Counted from the first letter of the stretch, positions 29,001 to 36,944 are shown. The stretch: 64,000 bases of DNA from Lysobacter sp. M2-1 (GCF_022662495.1 NZ_JAKPBU010000011.1:124001-188000); one strand, 5' to 3'. A program made the numbers and translations. The notes: generated by a model from the sequence alone, not told the origin.

Positions 29001-29940
29001 GCAGCGGCGTGTCCAGCCGCCAGCCGCCGTCCACCGTTGTCCATTGCAACTTGCCGCGCACGCGATCGAGCCTGACCCGCGGCAGCGCTGCTCCGGGACG
29101 CGCTGCTTCGCCCTGCAGCTCGACGCGTTGCAGCGCAAGATCCGCGAACACGCCCACCACACGGTGCGCACGCAGCTTCGCCCACGCCTGCGCGCGACCA
29201 CCGCCGGCCTCCACGCTCACGCCCGCATAGCGCAGCAACGGCGACCACTGCGCGAGTTCGGTGCGGCGCGACGCGATCCAGGCCTGGCCGTCACCGGCCT
29301 TGCGGTCGAAGTCGAAGACCGCGTCGACCGGCGCACCGCCCGGCCGCATCCATGCGCGGACGCCCGCACGCACCCGATCGCCCTCCACCCGCAGCCGCAG
29401 GTGCACCTGCGGCACCCGTGTATCCAGGCCCAGCGACGACGCGACCACATGCAGCTTCGCGCCGATCACCTGCAGTTCGCCCAGACGTTGCAATGAGGCC
29501 AGCGGATCGCCGCCGGGGCGCTGCTGCCCGGGCAGGCCGCGCACGCGCCAACGGCCACCGGTCTCGCGTTCGAGGGTGAGATCCAGGTTGCGTACGCGCA
29601 GCTCGGTGAACGAGCGGCCGGGCAGCAACCCGGAGTACTGGGAGACCAGCATCTCGGCATCGCCGATCGTGATCTCCTCTGCGCCGGAACCGATCCGCAG
29701 GTTCGCAAGCTTCAGCAGCGGTCCGCGCCGGGTCCATTGCGTGTCGACCGCATCGAAACGGACCGGACGTCCTGCACGGTCGCTCAGCCATCCGGCGACG
29801 CGGTCAGGGTGGCGCTCGGCCAGCGGCAGGATCTGGGTCGCCGCCAGGCCCACCAGCGCCATCAGCACCAGCACGGCGGTCACCAGATACGCCACGCCAT
29901 GATGCGCGCGACGCAATCGCTGCAGCCAGCGCAAGTGCAT
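26026..29940 (-). CDS. yhdP: YhdP-type AsmA-like phospholipid transport protein
   Basis: 1304 residues, the length of the YhdP family. One N-terminal transmembrane helix (about 16-36) anchors a very long periplasmic region expected to form a beta-groove bridge that carries phospholipids to the outer membrane, as YhdP, TamB and YdbH do in E. coli. The N-terminal NLRIGSGAEEITIGDAEMLVS and the C-terminal AsmA-like region (ARSNDLNIDGPAAEIRIRGAADLRAQTYDQ) are typical. A 21-bp perfect tandem duplication adds an Ala/Pro-rich NERAPAA repeat in a linker. Sits between rng and tldD, the conserved order rng-yhdP-tldD. Confidence 0.93.
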   Translation of the reverse strand: MHLRWLQRLRRAHHGVAYLVTAVLVLMALVGLAATQILPLAERHPDRVAGWLSDRAGRPVRFDAVDTQWTRRGPLLKLANLRIGSGAEEITIGDAEMLVSQYSGLLPGRSFTELRVRNLDLTLERETGGRWRVRGLPGQQRPGGDPLASLQRLGELQVIGAKLHVVASSLGLDTRVPQVHLRLRVEGDRVRAGVRAWMRPGGAPVDAVFDFDRKAGDGQAWIASRRTELAQWSPLLRYAGVSVEAGGGRAQAWAKLRAHRVVGVFADLALQRVELQGEAARPGAALPRVRLDRVRGKLQWTTVDGGWRLDTPLLEFADGAGAPRLQRVTIAGGSRNVLLAARIDAAPLIAVTALSDRLAPGLRGWLQAARPEATLTDIRAVGVRGGALQVNGRLADTGFQPVAGAPGLRGLGGELLGDADALDFRFDPASAVTVDWPRGFGVAHRMSLRGNIVGWREGAGWRAETSSLSVRGRNYGVDLRGGLWFQGDGTRPRMDLAANVGPAPVVAAKGFWLRHGMPAAAVRWLDTALLGGTVQGGRALVSGDLDDWPFRSRDGQPANGVFHASAHIRNAVVKFQPEWPAAERMDAEVDFIADGFRVRGQRASIAGVTIGSFDAGIEHFGRAVLTVDANAATDASRLLDLLRQSPLRKAHGETLANIEATGPARVEFGLQLPLHRGAPPSVMQGTVALQRARLSEKRWDLAFADVSGSARYGRGGFDADGLEVVHQGRPGRLALRAGEYVRDERQAFEAELDAQLSAEDLLDRAPDLRWLRPRISGTSAWTLAMGVPKAGASPAAPSRLQLRSNLVGTTLTLPAPLDKPASTALPTTVDVALPLGEGEVAVAFGNRLALRARSRGGQTGVRVVLGAGRVDAAPPPSGLVATGRSDRLDVIDWAALTRGGGPAAAGASPPSASSAATSGGVPLRSVDVTVAGLQLIGASFPNTRLRAAPATGGTAVRMEGSALSGAFMLPQSAAEAIAGRFERLHWRAASKAVTGAAPAATPSPMPNERAPAANERAPAADDTDPSKVPPLILVIDDLRFGDARLGTASLRTQPVAAGMRIVQLQTRAKGQSIDISGDWMRRTGSMQTRLDGRWQSENFGALLGAFGFRQIAKGEGEVRLQAQWPGSPATFRLADLAGDMRLDLRDGQLVEVEPGAGRVLGLLSIAQLPRRLAFDFRDFFDKGFAFNKISGQVHFGGGNARSNDLNIDGPAAEIRIRGAADLRAQTYDQTIDVFPRAGNLLTVAGAIAGGPVGAAIGAAANAVLNKPLGQLAAKSYRVTGPWKDPKVETISRGDAAAVTKEPPG
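26881..26922. repeat. 21-bp perfect tandem duplication in yhdP
   Basis: CGCAGCCGGGGCGCGCTCAT plus T occurs twice head to tail (26881-26901, 26902-26922). It is in frame and encodes two copies of a seven-residue unit (NERAPAA) in a Pro/Ala-rich linker. Likely a recent slippage or duplication event. Confidence 0.95.
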
Positions 29941-29974
29941 CAGCGATGCGCTCCGCTGATGCGCGCTGCGCGCG

Positions 29975-30061
29975 CCGGGATTGGCGATTGGGGATTCGGG
30001 ATTCGGAACGTCAAAAGCTCCTTGCTCTCACGAATTCCCAATCCCCGATCCCCGATCCCGG
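29975..30061. repeat. Intergenic inverted repeat (GGGATTCGGGATT family), copy 2
   Basis: Arms 29975-30005 and 30031-30061 are reverse complements at 26 of 31 positions. Same word set (GGGATTGG, GGGATTCGGGATTC) as the repeat at 1921-2014. It fills the gap between yhdP and the rng stop codon (30064), and its right arm ends three bases from that stop. Confidence 0.85.
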
Positions 30062-30063
30062 CT

Positions 30064-31554
30064 TTACAGCAGCACCACATCGAACTGCTCCTGCAGGTAC
30101 TGCTCGTCCGCCTGGAAGCGGATCGACTTGCCGAGGAATTCCTCCAGTTCGGCGACTGCGGTGGATTCCTCGTCGGTGATCCGCGCGACGACTTTCGGCG
30201 ACGCAATGACCAGCAGCCGCGCGGCTTCGAACTGGCGCACCGCGCGGGTGATCTCGCGGAAGATCTCGTAGGTCACGGTCTCGGCGGTCTTGAGCATGCC
30301 GCGGCCGGTGCACTCGTGGCAGGGCTCGCACAGCTGCCGTTCCAGGCTCTCGACCGTGCGCTTGCGGGTCATTTCCACCAGGCCCAGCGGCGAGAAGTCG
30401 TAGACCGTGGTCTTGGCATGGTCCTTCGCCAGCGACTTTTCGAGCGTGCGCAGCACTTGGCGGCGGTGCTCGGGATCGACCATGTCGATGAAGTCGATGA
30501 TGATGATCCCACCCAGGTTGCGCAGACGCAGCTGGCGCGCGACCGACTGCGCGGCTTCCAGGTTGGTGCGGTATACCGTCTCTTCGAGGTTGCGCTGGCC
30601 GAGGAAGGAACCGGTGTTGACGTCGACCGTGGTCATGGCCTCGGTCTGGTCGATGACCAGGTAGCCGCCCGATTTCAGCGGCACTTCCTTCTCGAGCGCG
30701 TGCTGGATCTCGTCCTCGACGCCGTACAGGTCGAAAATCGGGCGCGCGCCGCCGTAGTGCTCTATTTTCTCGGCCAGGCCGGGCATGTACTGCGCGGCGA
30801 AGGTGCGCAGGCGATCGCAGGTTTCGCGCGAGTCCACCTTGACCTTCTCGACATCGCGGCGCATCAGGTCGCGCACCGCGCGCAGCGGCAGGCTCAGGTC
30901 CTCATACACGCAACTGCCGGTGCGGCTTTCCTGCACCTGCGCCTCGACCAGCGCCCAGGCGCGGCCGAGGTAGGCGATGTCTTCGGCCAGCGCCTCGGAA
31001 GGCTGCGACTCGGCATTGGTGCGCACGATATAGCCCTGGGCGCTGCTCGGCGCGAGTTCCGACACCAGCGATTTCAGGCGCGCGCGTTCCTCCTCGTCCT
31101 CGATGCGCGCCGAAACGCCGATCACCTGCGACTGCGGCAGCAGCACCAGGTAGCGCGAGGGAATGCTCAGCTGCGTGGTCAGGCGCGCGCCCTTGCTGCC
31201 GATTGGGTCCTTGAGCACCTGCACCACGATGTCCTGGCCTTCGCGCACCAGTTCGGTGATCGGGCGCGGCGCCGGCGCCGGCAGGGCGACATCGCCTTCC
31301 TGGATGCTGGCACCGGCGACCGGCGTGGGGCGGAAGATGTCGTTGGCGTGCAGGAACGCGGCACGCTCGAGTCCGATCTCGACAAAGGCGGCCTGCATGC
31401 CGGGCATGACGCGCTGGACCCGGCCCTTGTAGATGTTGCCGACCACGCCGCGGCTCCAGCCGCGCTCGATGTGCAGCTCCTGCAGCATGCCGTTCTCGAC
31501 CACGGCCACGCGGGTCTCGCGCGGGGTGACGTTGACCAGGATCTCCTCGGTCAC
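30064..31554 (-). CDS. rng: Ribonuclease G
   Basis: 496 residues; RNase E/G family endonuclease that matures 16S rRNA 5' ends and decays mRNA. Without the long C-terminal scaffold of RNase E, so RNase G. An S1 domain ([23 protein letters not shown]) is followed by the catalytic region ([18 protein letters not shown] and [10 protein letters not shown] with the Mg-binding Asp residues) and the Zn-link-like [14 protein letters not shown] 31554 overlaps the maf stop (GTGA), giving translational coupling and the canonical start [17 protein letters not shown]. An upstream in-frame start at 31629 would lie inside maf. Confidence 0.95.
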   Translation of the reverse strand: MTEEILVNVTPRETRVAVVENGMLQELHIERGWSRGVVGNIYKGRVQRVMPGMQAAFVEIGLERAAFLHANDIFRPTPVAGASIQEGDVALPAPAPRPITELVREGQDIVVQVLKDPIGSKGARLTTQLSIPSRYLVLLPQSQVIGVSARIEDEEERARLKSLVSELAPSSAQGYIVRTNAESQPSEALAEDIAYLGRAWALVEAQVQESRTGSCVYEDLSLPLRAVRDLMRRDVEKVKVDSRETCDRLRTFAAQYMPGLAEKIEHYGGARPIFDLYGVEDEIQHALEKEVPLKSGGYLVIDQTEAMTTVDVNTGSFLGQRNLEETVYRTNLEAAQSVARQLRLRNLGGIIIIDFIDMVDPEHRRQVLRTLEKSLAKDHAKTTVYDFSPLGLVEMTRKRTVESLERQLCEPCHECTGRGMLKTAETVTYEIFREITRAVRQFEAARLLVIASPKVVARITDEESTAVAELEEFLGKSIRFQADEQYLQEQFDVVLL

Positions 31555-32165
31555 GCGTGCTGCCCCGCAGGCCGGGACACACCGCCCTTGTCGCCACCCG
31601 GCCGTAGGCCGAATTCCTGCAACAGGCACGCGGTTTCGTACAGCGGCAGGCCCATCACCCCGGAATAGCTCCCCGAAAGGTGCGAAATGAAAGTCTGCGC
31701 AGTGCCCTGGATCGCATACGCCCCGGCCCGGCCCATGGCTTCGCCGCTGGCCACGTAACGCTCGATGGCCGCGTCGTCGAGTTCGGCGAACGTCACTTCC
31801 GAGGTCGACACCGCCTGCGCCTCGCGGTCGGCCGACACCAGCGATACCGCCGAGATCACGCGATGGGTGCGCCCCGACAGGCGCCGCAACATGGCCGCGG
31901 CATCGGCCTCGTCGCGCGGCTTGCCGAAGACCTCGTCGTCCAGCACCACTTCGGTGTCGCCGCCCAGCACCACCGCGCCGGGGACCGTCATCACCTCAAG
32001 CAATCCGGCACCTGCCTTCTCGCGGGCCACACGGCGTACGTACTCTTCTGCCGGCTCGCCGGGTGCACGCTGCTCCGGAATCTCCAGATCGAGGACGCCA
32101 AACGGCACGCCGAGGCGGCTGAGCAGTTCGCGCCGGCGGGGGGATTGCGAGGCAAGATGCAGCAT
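31551..32165 (-). CDS. maf: Maf-type nucleoside triphosphate pyrophosphatase
   Basis: 204 residues. House-cleaning hydrolase of dTTP/UTP and modified nucleotides (YhdE type by length and context). Motifs: [16 protein letters not shown] at the N-terminus, [16 protein letters not shown] (catalytic Asp) and [10 protein letters not shown]. Partner of rng in a conserved pair; the stop overlaps the rng start. The ATG is preceded by TATCCT and six bases. Confidence 0.95.
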   Translation of the reverse strand: MLHLASQSPRRRELLSRLGVPFGVLDLEIPEQRAPGEPAEEYVRRVAREKAGAGLLEVMTVPGAVVLGGDTEVVLDDEVFGKPRDEADAAAMLRRLSGRTHRVISAVSLVSADREAQAVSTSEVTFAELDDAAIERYVASGEAMGRAGAYAIQGTAQTFISHLSGSYSGVMGLPLYETACLLQEFGLRPGGDKGGVSRPAGQHA

Positions 32166-32171
32166 CGGGGA

Positions 32172-32177
32172 AGGATA
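32172..32177 (-). promoter_or_regulatory. -10-like hexamer TATCCT before maf
   Basis: On the minus strand TATCCT is followed by TCCCCG and the maf ATG. Leaderless-type spacing. It would drive maf-rng and perhaps yhdP-tldD. Confidence 0.4.
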
Positions 32178-32285
32178 CCCTGCGCAACCAGGCCGACTGT
32201 CCGCTGAAGGCGTGCAACCCCGGCACGGCTCACGAAGCGTTCACCGCTGCCTGCAGACCCTGCAGCCACTTTCATGGAGATCACA

Positions 32286-33035
32286 ATGCCCCGTTACGTC
32301 GTCCGTCCGCTGCTGCTCGCCGCGGCCCTTGCCCTGGGAACTTCCGCAATGACCGCATCCGCCCAGAACACACCGCCCCAGAGCGGCAGCTACGCGATTT
32401 CCAACGACGGCACCCTGCTGTCGGTCTCGGCCCAGGCCGAAGCGCGGCGCGTTCCCGACGTGGCCACGGTGTCCACCGGCGTGGTCACCCGCGCGGCCGA
32501 TGCCAATGCCGCCATGCGCGCCAATGCCGAGCAGATGGACAAGGTCATGACCGCGATCCGCGCCGCGGGGATCGCCGAGCGCGATACCCAGACCACGGGC
32601 GTCAATCTCAATCCGGACTACCGTTACGAAGAAAACAAGGCGCCGATCATCACCGGCTACCAGGCCAGCAATACCGTCAACATCAAGGTCCGCGACCTGT
32701 CGAAACTGGGCAAGGTGCTAGACGCGCTGGTCGCCAGCGGGGCCAACCAGGTCAATGGCCCGAACTTCGAGATCGACCAGCCCGAAGCGGCCTACGACGA
32801 AGCCCGCCAGGCGGCCTTGAAAAAAGCCCAGGCGCGGGCCGAGATGTACGCCAAGTCGCTGGGAGTGAAGGTCCGCCGGATCGTCAGCATCAGCGAGGGC
32901 GGCGGCTTTCGCCCGCCGGTACCGATGCCGATGGTGGCAATGGCGCGCGGCAAGGCCGAGGCGGACACCGCGATTTCTCCCGGCGAAACCGCACTGTCGG
33001 CCAACCTCGATGTGGTCTTCGAGCTGGGGAACTGA
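32286..33035 (+). CDS. SIMPL-domain (DUF541) periplasmic protein
   Basis: 249 residues with a signal peptide cut near ASAQ (residue 26). The SIMPL/DUF541 fold is recognised from the pattern ISVSAQAEARRVPDVATVSTGV (start LLSVSAQA), the central TTGVNLNPDYRYEENKAPIITGYQ and the tail RKALKKAQARAEMYAKSLGVKVRRI-like region. Related E. coli YggE is linked to lowering oxidative damage, but the biochemical role is unknown. ATG 32286 is chosen because GGAG at 32276 is six bases away; ATG 32274 has no site. Followed by a 56-codon ORF after two bases. Confidence 0.9.
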   Translation: MPRYVVRPLLLAAALALGTSAMTASAQNTPPQSGSYAISNDGTLLSVSAQAEARRVPDVATVSTGVVTRAADANAAMRANAEQMDKVMTAIRAAGIAERDTQTTGVNLNPDYRYEENKAPIITGYQASNTVNIKVRDLSKLGKVLDALVASGANQVNGPNFEIDQPEAAYDEARQAALKKAQARAEMYAKSLGVKVRRIVSISEGGGFRPPVPMPMVAMARGKAEADTAISPGETALSANLDVVFELGN

Positions 33036-33037
33036 GC

Positions 33038-33208
33038 GTGACGCAACGCAAGACCACTCCACCGACCCCGGATCCACGACGTGGGCGCAATCCGGGCTAT
33101 GCCGAACCGCAGCCGCGCGACAAGGACGATGCTCAGCGCCCGCCGGCACCCGAGAAACGCAATCCCGACGAGGGCGGTCTCGACCGCGATCCGGACCCGG
33201 CGGTTTGA
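33038..33208 (+). CDS. Small hydrophilic protein, 56 residues
   Basis: GTG start with a GGGGA seven bases upstream, inside the end of the preceding gene; the stop of that gene is two bases before the start, so the two are probably co-translated. The product is rich in Pro, Asp, Arg and Lys (VTQRKTTPPTPDPRRGRNPG at the N-terminus, GGLDRDPDPAV at the end) with no hydrophobic segment, hence cytoplasmic and probably disordered. I recognise no family. It is followed by a candidate terminator. Confidence 0.6.
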   Translation: MTQRKTTPPTPDPRRGRNPGYAEPQPRDKDDAQRPPAPEKRNPDEGGLDRDPDPAV

Positions 33209-33231
33209 CCGCCGCGCGCGCCTGACCGACG

Positions 33232-33251
33232 AGTCCGCCCACTGGCGGGCT
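33232..33251 (+). terminator. Candidate terminator after the 56-residue ORF
   Basis: AGTCCGCC and GGCGGGCT form an 8-bp stem (one G-U pair) with loop CACT, followed by TTGTCGT. Ends the SIMPL gene unit. The remaining 260 bases to tonB hold the Fur-like box and an untranslated leader. Confidence 0.5.
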
Positions 33252-33317
33252 TGTCGTATCAGTTCCGACTGCGCGGCGTGGACGCGGACCTTGTACGCGG
33301 CTCTGACGGCTGTCGAT

Positions 33318-33336
33318 GCGAATGATTACCATTCGT
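33318..33336. promoter_or_regulatory. Fur-box-like palindrome upstream of tonB
   Basis: GCGAATGATTACCATTCGT matches the classic Fur 19-mer GATAATGATAATCATTATC at 12 positions, including the central AATGAT..CATT, and is itself a palindrome (CGAATG-ATTAC-CATTCG). It lies 175 bases before the TonB-like gene, a typical iron-regulated target. Confidence 0.6.
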
Positions 33337-33511
33337 CGCTTGTGCCACGCCACCCATCGGCGACCGCTTGCCGTTCGTGTCGGACCGGCCGCAGCGTGGA
33401 AGCGCAACAGGCAGCGACGGCGCAGGATGCGGTCCCAAGCCAACCCCGCCTCCTCTACCGGCGCGTTGTTCCGGATACGTTCGCCACGCGGTCAATCACA
33501 GGAGGTGCGCC

Positions 33512-34183
33512 ATGGTGCTCGTGCAGTCCGCCCCGCAATCGCTGTTCTCCAGAGTCCATCCGAATCCGGCCCGCATCCTCGGCATCGCCGGGGCAATCGC
33601 GCTCAACATCGCCTTGCTAATGGCATTGATGATGCCGATGCAGACGCCGCCGGCACCGGTCATCGAAGAGGTACCATTTCGCTGGGTGCTGCCTGAGCTG
33701 AAGGAGCAACCGCCCGAGAAGCCCGAGCGCGTGCCGGTCACCAGACCCCAGCCCGAGCCTGTCAGGCCCGTGGTCGAGCCCCGGATCACGACTCCGACCG
33801 TGGATCCGCCCGTCATCACCGACCAGGGTTCGTCCGTCGACTTGCCCGTCGAGCCGTTGGCCGACCCGGGGCCTATCTCACCGCCCATCTCCGAAGTGGG
33901 ACCCATCGCAGGCGTGCGCCTCGAATACGCCTCCGCCCCACCGCCGTCCTATCCCCGCCGTCCGCTGACCGACCGGATCGAGGGCCAGGTGCTGCTGCAG
34001 GTGCTGGTGGACGTCGACGGAAAACCGCTGCAGGTCAGCATCCATCGCAGCAGCGGCAATCGCGAGCTCGACCGGGCCGCGCAGCAGCACATCCTGCGCC
34101 GCTGGACGTTCCGGCCGGCGATGAAGGATGGGCGTGCGGTCCAGGCGATCGGGCTGGTGCCGATTGACTTCAAGCTGCAGTGA
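33512..34183 (+). CDS. tonB: TonB-family energy transducer
   Basis: 223 residues. One N-terminal transmembrane anchor (about 20-42), a long Pro-rich periplasmic linker with PxPEP-type repeats (EKPERVPVTRPQPEPVRPVV) and a C-terminal TonB domain holding YPRRPLTDRIEGQVLLQVLV and the helix RAAQQHILRRWTFRP. It couples the proton gradient (through ExbB/ExbD, not in this window) to TonB-dependent receptors. ATG 33512 has a perfect AGGAGGTG. A Fur-like box upstream suggests iron control. TonB-like proteins are numerous in this family, so it may not be the main TonB. Confidence 0.88.
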   Translation: MVLVQSAPQSLFSRVHPNPARILGIAGAIALNIALLMALMMPMQTPPAPVIEEVPFRWVLPELKEQPPEKPERVPVTRPQPEPVRPVVEPRITTPTVDPPVITDQGSSVDLPVEPLADPGPISPPISEVGPIAGVRLEYASAPPPSYPRRPLTDRIEGQVLLQVLVDVDGKPLQVSIHRSSGNRELDRAAQQHILRRWTFRPAMKDGRAVQAIGLVPIDFKLQ

Positions 34184-34218
34184 TCCCGACGCCCGTGCCG
34201 CTCATCAGGAAGTAGAAG

Positions 34219-34239
34219 CCCCGCCGATAGGCGGGGTTT
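34219..34239 (+). terminator. Terminator after tonB
   Basis: CCCCGCC / GGCGGGG stem with GATA loop, followed by TTTCGTCG. On the other strand it can also end rlmH, whose stop is at 34292. Confidence 0.75.
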
Positions 34240-34291
34240 CGTCGTTGCACGCCGCGCGGATCCGAACCGTTCGCCGAGTAACCTTCCCCGC

Positions 34292-34762
34292 TCAGGCGCG
34301 GTGGTAAGGATGCCCGGCGAGCATCGCCGCTGCCCGGTACAGCTGCTCCACCGCCACCAATCGCACGAGCATGTGCGGCAGTGTCAGCGCGCCGAGCGAC
34401 CAGCTCTCGTCCGCCCGCGCACGAACCTCGGCCGCATGGCCCTCGGGGCCACCGATCAGGAAGGCGAGATCGCGGCCCTGCTCGCGCCATGCAGCCAGGC
34501 GCTGCGCCAGCTGTTCCGACGACCATGCCGACCCGCGGCCATCGAGCGCCACCACGTGCGGCGATTTCGGTAATGCGGCAAGCACGCGCTGTCCCTCATC
34601 GGCCATCGCACGCAATGGATCGCGGCCCTTGCCGCGCAGGCCCGGTTCCACTTCGACCAGTTCCAGCGGCAACCAGTGCGAGAGGCGCTTGCGGTATTCG
34701 GCGAAGCCTTGCGCGACCCAGGCCGGCGCACGTTCGCCCACGGCGATAAGACGGGCTTTCAT
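34292..34762 (-). CDS. rlmH: 23S rRNA (pseudouridine1915-N3)-methyltransferase
   Basis: 156 residues, SPOUT methyltransferase that modifies pseudouridine 1915 in helix 69. The SAM-binding trefoil knot is seen as VVALDGRG, FLIGGPEGHA and LTLPHMLVRLVAVEQLYRA, ending in the conserved HPYHRA. Normally follows rsfS directly; here a phoX gene on the opposite strand lies between. ATG preceded by TAAGAT and seven bases. Confidence 0.96.
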   Translation of the reverse strand: MKARLIAVGERAPAWVAQGFAEYRKRLSHWLPLELVEVEPGLRGKGRDPLRAMADEGQRVLAALPKSPHVVALDGRGSAWSSEQLAQRLAAWREQGRDLAFLIGGPEGHAAEVRARADESWSLGALTLPHMLVRLVAVEQLYRAAAMLAGHPYHRA

Positions 34763-34769
34763 CGCACGG

Positions 34770-34775
34770 ATCTTA
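34770..34775 (-). promoter_or_regulatory. -10-like hexamer TAAGAT before rlmH
   Basis: On the minus strand TAAGAT is followed by seven bases and the rlmH ATG. Needed as a separate promoter because phoX separates rlmH from rsfS. Confidence 0.4.
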
Positions 34776-34790
34776 TCCGCTGCGCCTGCT

Positions 34791-34819
34791 GCGTCATCGG
34801 ACTGTCATCGCTGCGTTAT
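34791..34819 (+). promoter_or_regulatory. Pho box (PhoB site) upstream of phoX
   Basis: Three 7-base direct repeats GCGTCAT, CTGTCAT and GCGTTAT are spaced by exactly four bases each (11-bp period), matching the PhoB consensus CTGTCAT-N4-CTGTCAT. The last repeat is 52 bases before the phoX ATG. Confidence 0.8.
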
Positions 34820-34871
34820 CCACAGCGCCTACGGTCTGCGCTCCCCCAGCGAACCGCCAGGAGTGCGACAG

Positions 34872-36419
34872 ATGAATTCGATCAACCCGTCCCGCCGCCA
34901 GCTGCTCAAGGGCTCAGCCGCGATGATGGCCATGGGTGCCGTGGGCAGTCTCGGCGGCCTGTATTCGCGCCAGGCGATCGCCGCCGGCGACCCGACCCGG
35001 CTCGCGCCGGTACCCAGTCCGTACGGACCGCTGGCGCCGGTTGCCGATGCGGTCACGGGACTGTCGCTGCTGCAGCTGCCGCCGGGCTTCGCCTACAGCA
35101 CCTTCGCCTGGAGCGGCGACGTCATGGCCGATGGCCAGCCCTGCCCCGACCGTCACGACGGCATGGCGGTCATGGCCACCGGTCGCGGCCACGCCCACGG
35201 CGTCGGCCGCAACGGACGCGGCCAGGGACACGGCCCGGAACTCGTGCTGATCCGCAACCACGAGCGCGGAGCGGTTTCCAACCCGATCGGCGCGCCCGGC
35301 GTGTACGACACCGGCGACGTCGGGGGCGGCAATCTCGCCGGCGGCGGCACCACGACCTTGCGCTACCGCAACGGCGAATGGCTGGGCGTGGAAGCCAGCC
35401 TCGGCGGCACGGTGGTGAACTGCGCCGGCGGCCTGACCCCGTGGGGTACCTGGCTCACCTGCGAGGAGGTCAAGACCAACGCTGTCTCCAGCGCCGGCAA
35501 GAAGCACGGCTACGTGTTCGAGGTGCACCCCGACGCCGAGCGTACCAACGGCCGGCCTTTGATCGCCCTGGGGCGCTTCTCGCACGAGGCGGTGGCGATC
35601 GATCCGCGCACCGGCTACGTCTATCTGACCGAAGACGATCGCAACAAGTCGGGCCTCTATCGTTTCGTTCCCAACGACCGCAGCGGACGTTACGGCTCCC
35701 TGGAAAACGGTGGCCGGCTGCAGGCCGCGCGCGCCAAGGGCCGGCCCAACGCCGACCTGACGGTGGCCTCGATCGGCGACGTGTTCGACCTGGAATGGGT
35801 TGACATCCCCGATCCGGATCTGGACAGCATCGTCGCTCCTTCCGGCTTTCCGGATGTCTCTGCCGGCGACACGCTCAGCGGCCCGTTCGCGCAGGGCTGG
35901 GCCGAGGGCGGCCTGCGCATGAGCCGCGGCGAGGGCATCTGGTACGCGCACGGGAAGATGTTCATCATCGATACCAGTACCGGTACCGACAGCAGCGGCC
36001 GCAAGGGACGCGGCAATGGATCGGTCTGGGTGCTCGACCTCGCCACGCAGCGTCTCAAGGCCTTGTTCGTCAGCGGAAATCAGCTGGCCGCCCACAATCC
36101 CGACAACATCACCGTCAGCCCGCGCGGCGGCGTGGTGCTGTGCGAGGACGGTGGCGAGAGTCCCGATCAGTACGGACCGGGCGCGCGCCTGATCGGCCTG
36201 ACCCGCGGCGGCGAATCCTTCTACCTGGGCAAGAACAACGTCGAGCTCACCTCGACCCAGATCGCCGGCGCAGACAAGCAGGTCGAGGAGGGCGACCATC
36301 GCGGCAGCGAGTTCTGCGGCGCATGCTGGAGTCCCGACGGCCGCACGCTGTTCGTCAACATCCAGACGCCCGGCATCACCTTCGCCATCACCGGGCCGTG
36401 GCTGCACGGCCCGCTGTAG
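34872..36419 (+). CDS. phoX: PhoX-family (DUF839) secreted alkaline phosphatase
   Basis: 515 residues with a twin-arginine signal (SRRQLLK, R8-R9, hydrophobic to about 38), so exported folded by Tat. The DUF839 beta-propeller motifs are present: ELVLIRNHE, the NCAGGLTPWGTWLTCEE block, YLTEDD and the C-terminal EFCGACWSPDGRTLFVNIQT. PhoX enzymes are Ca/Fe phosphomonoesterases induced by phosphate starvation. A Gly/His-rich stretch at 104-121 (GRGHAHGVGRNGRGQGHG) interrupts the region before the NHE motif and is unusual. A Pho box lies directly upstream. It is an isolated + strand gene inserted between rlmH and rsfS. Confidence 0.88.
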   Translation: MNSINPSRRQLLKGSAAMMAMGAVGSLGGLYSRQAIAAGDPTRLAPVPSPYGPLAPVADAVTGLSLLQLPPGFAYSTFAWSGDVMADGQPCPDRHDGMAVMATGRGHAHGVGRNGRGQGHGPELVLIRNHERGAVSNPIGAPGVYDTGDVGGGNLAGGGTTTLRYRNGEWLGVEASLGGTVVNCAGGLTPWGTWLTCEEVKTNAVSSAGKKHGYVFEVHPDAERTNGRPLIALGRFSHEAVAIDPRTGYVYLTEDDRNKSGLYRFVPNDRSGRYGSLENGGRLQAARAKGRPNADLTVASIGDVFDLEWVDIPDPDLDSIVAPSGFPDVSAGDTLSGPFAQGWAEGGLRMSRGEGIWYAHGKMFIIDTSTGTDSSGRKGRGNGSVWVLDLATQRLKALFVSGNQLAAHNPDNITVSPRGGVVLCEDGGESPDQYGPGARLIGLTRGGESFYLGKNNVELTSTQIAGADKQVEEGDHRGSEFCGACWSPDGRTLFVNIQTPGITFAITGPWLHGPL

Positions 36420-36442
36420 GCGTTACGCAAGCCCGGAACATT

Positions 36443-36469
36443 AAAACGGCGCCGCAAGGCGCCGTTTTT
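36443..36469. terminator. Bidirectional terminator, phoX / rsfS
   Basis: ACGGCGCC / GGCGCCGT stem with GCAA loop, flanked by AAAA on the left and TTTTT on the right, so it reads as a terminator on both strands between the convergent genes. Confidence 0.9.
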
Positions 36470-36492
36470 CTTTCGGATGCGGTGGGGAGCTC

Positions 36493-36903
36493 TTACCGGC
36501 CCGCTTCGGAGAGATCGACCTCAGGTGGCTGGTCGCCGACCGTCCACAAACGCTCGAGCGCATAGAACTCGCGCACCCGCGGCAGCATCACGTGCACGAC
36601 GACGTCGCCCAGATCGACCAGGACCCACTCGGCCTCGCGTTCGCCCTCGACGCCCAGCGGCTGCACATCGAGCTTCTTGGCGAACTTGACCACCTCGTCC
36701 GCGATCGACTTGACGTGCCGGGTCGAGGTGCCCGAAGCGATCACCATGTAGTCGCAGACGCTGCTCTTGCCACGCACGTCGATCTCGACGGCATCCCTGG
36801 CCTTGAGTTCCTCGACCGCGGCATGCACCTGCCTGAGCAGGACATCGACCGGCGGCGGCGGGTTGGGAAGACGGGTCTTGATGACTTGGGCGTTGCTGGT
36901 CAA
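36493..36903 (-). CDS. rsfS: Ribosomal silencing factor RsfS
   Basis: 136 residues. Binds L14 on the 50S and blocks subunit joining in starvation. The core [20 protein letters not shown] followed by [19 protein letters not shown], and then [23 protein letters not shown], is diagnostic. The start is TTG at 36903, giving the N-terminus [15 protein letters not shown]; no ATG or GTG fits upstream before the promoter. Follows nadD, as usual. Confidence 0.95.
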   Translation of the reverse strand: MTSNAQVIKTRLPNPPPPVDVLLRQVHAAVEELKARDAVEIDVRGKSSVCDYMVIASGTSTRHVKSIADEVVKFAKKLDVQPLGVEGEREAEWVLVDLGDVVVHVMLPRVREFYALERLWTVGDQPPEVDLSEAGR

Positions 36904-36944
36904 GGGCGCTGGTGCTCGCGATCGGCGCGGAAATCCGCGGGGAA

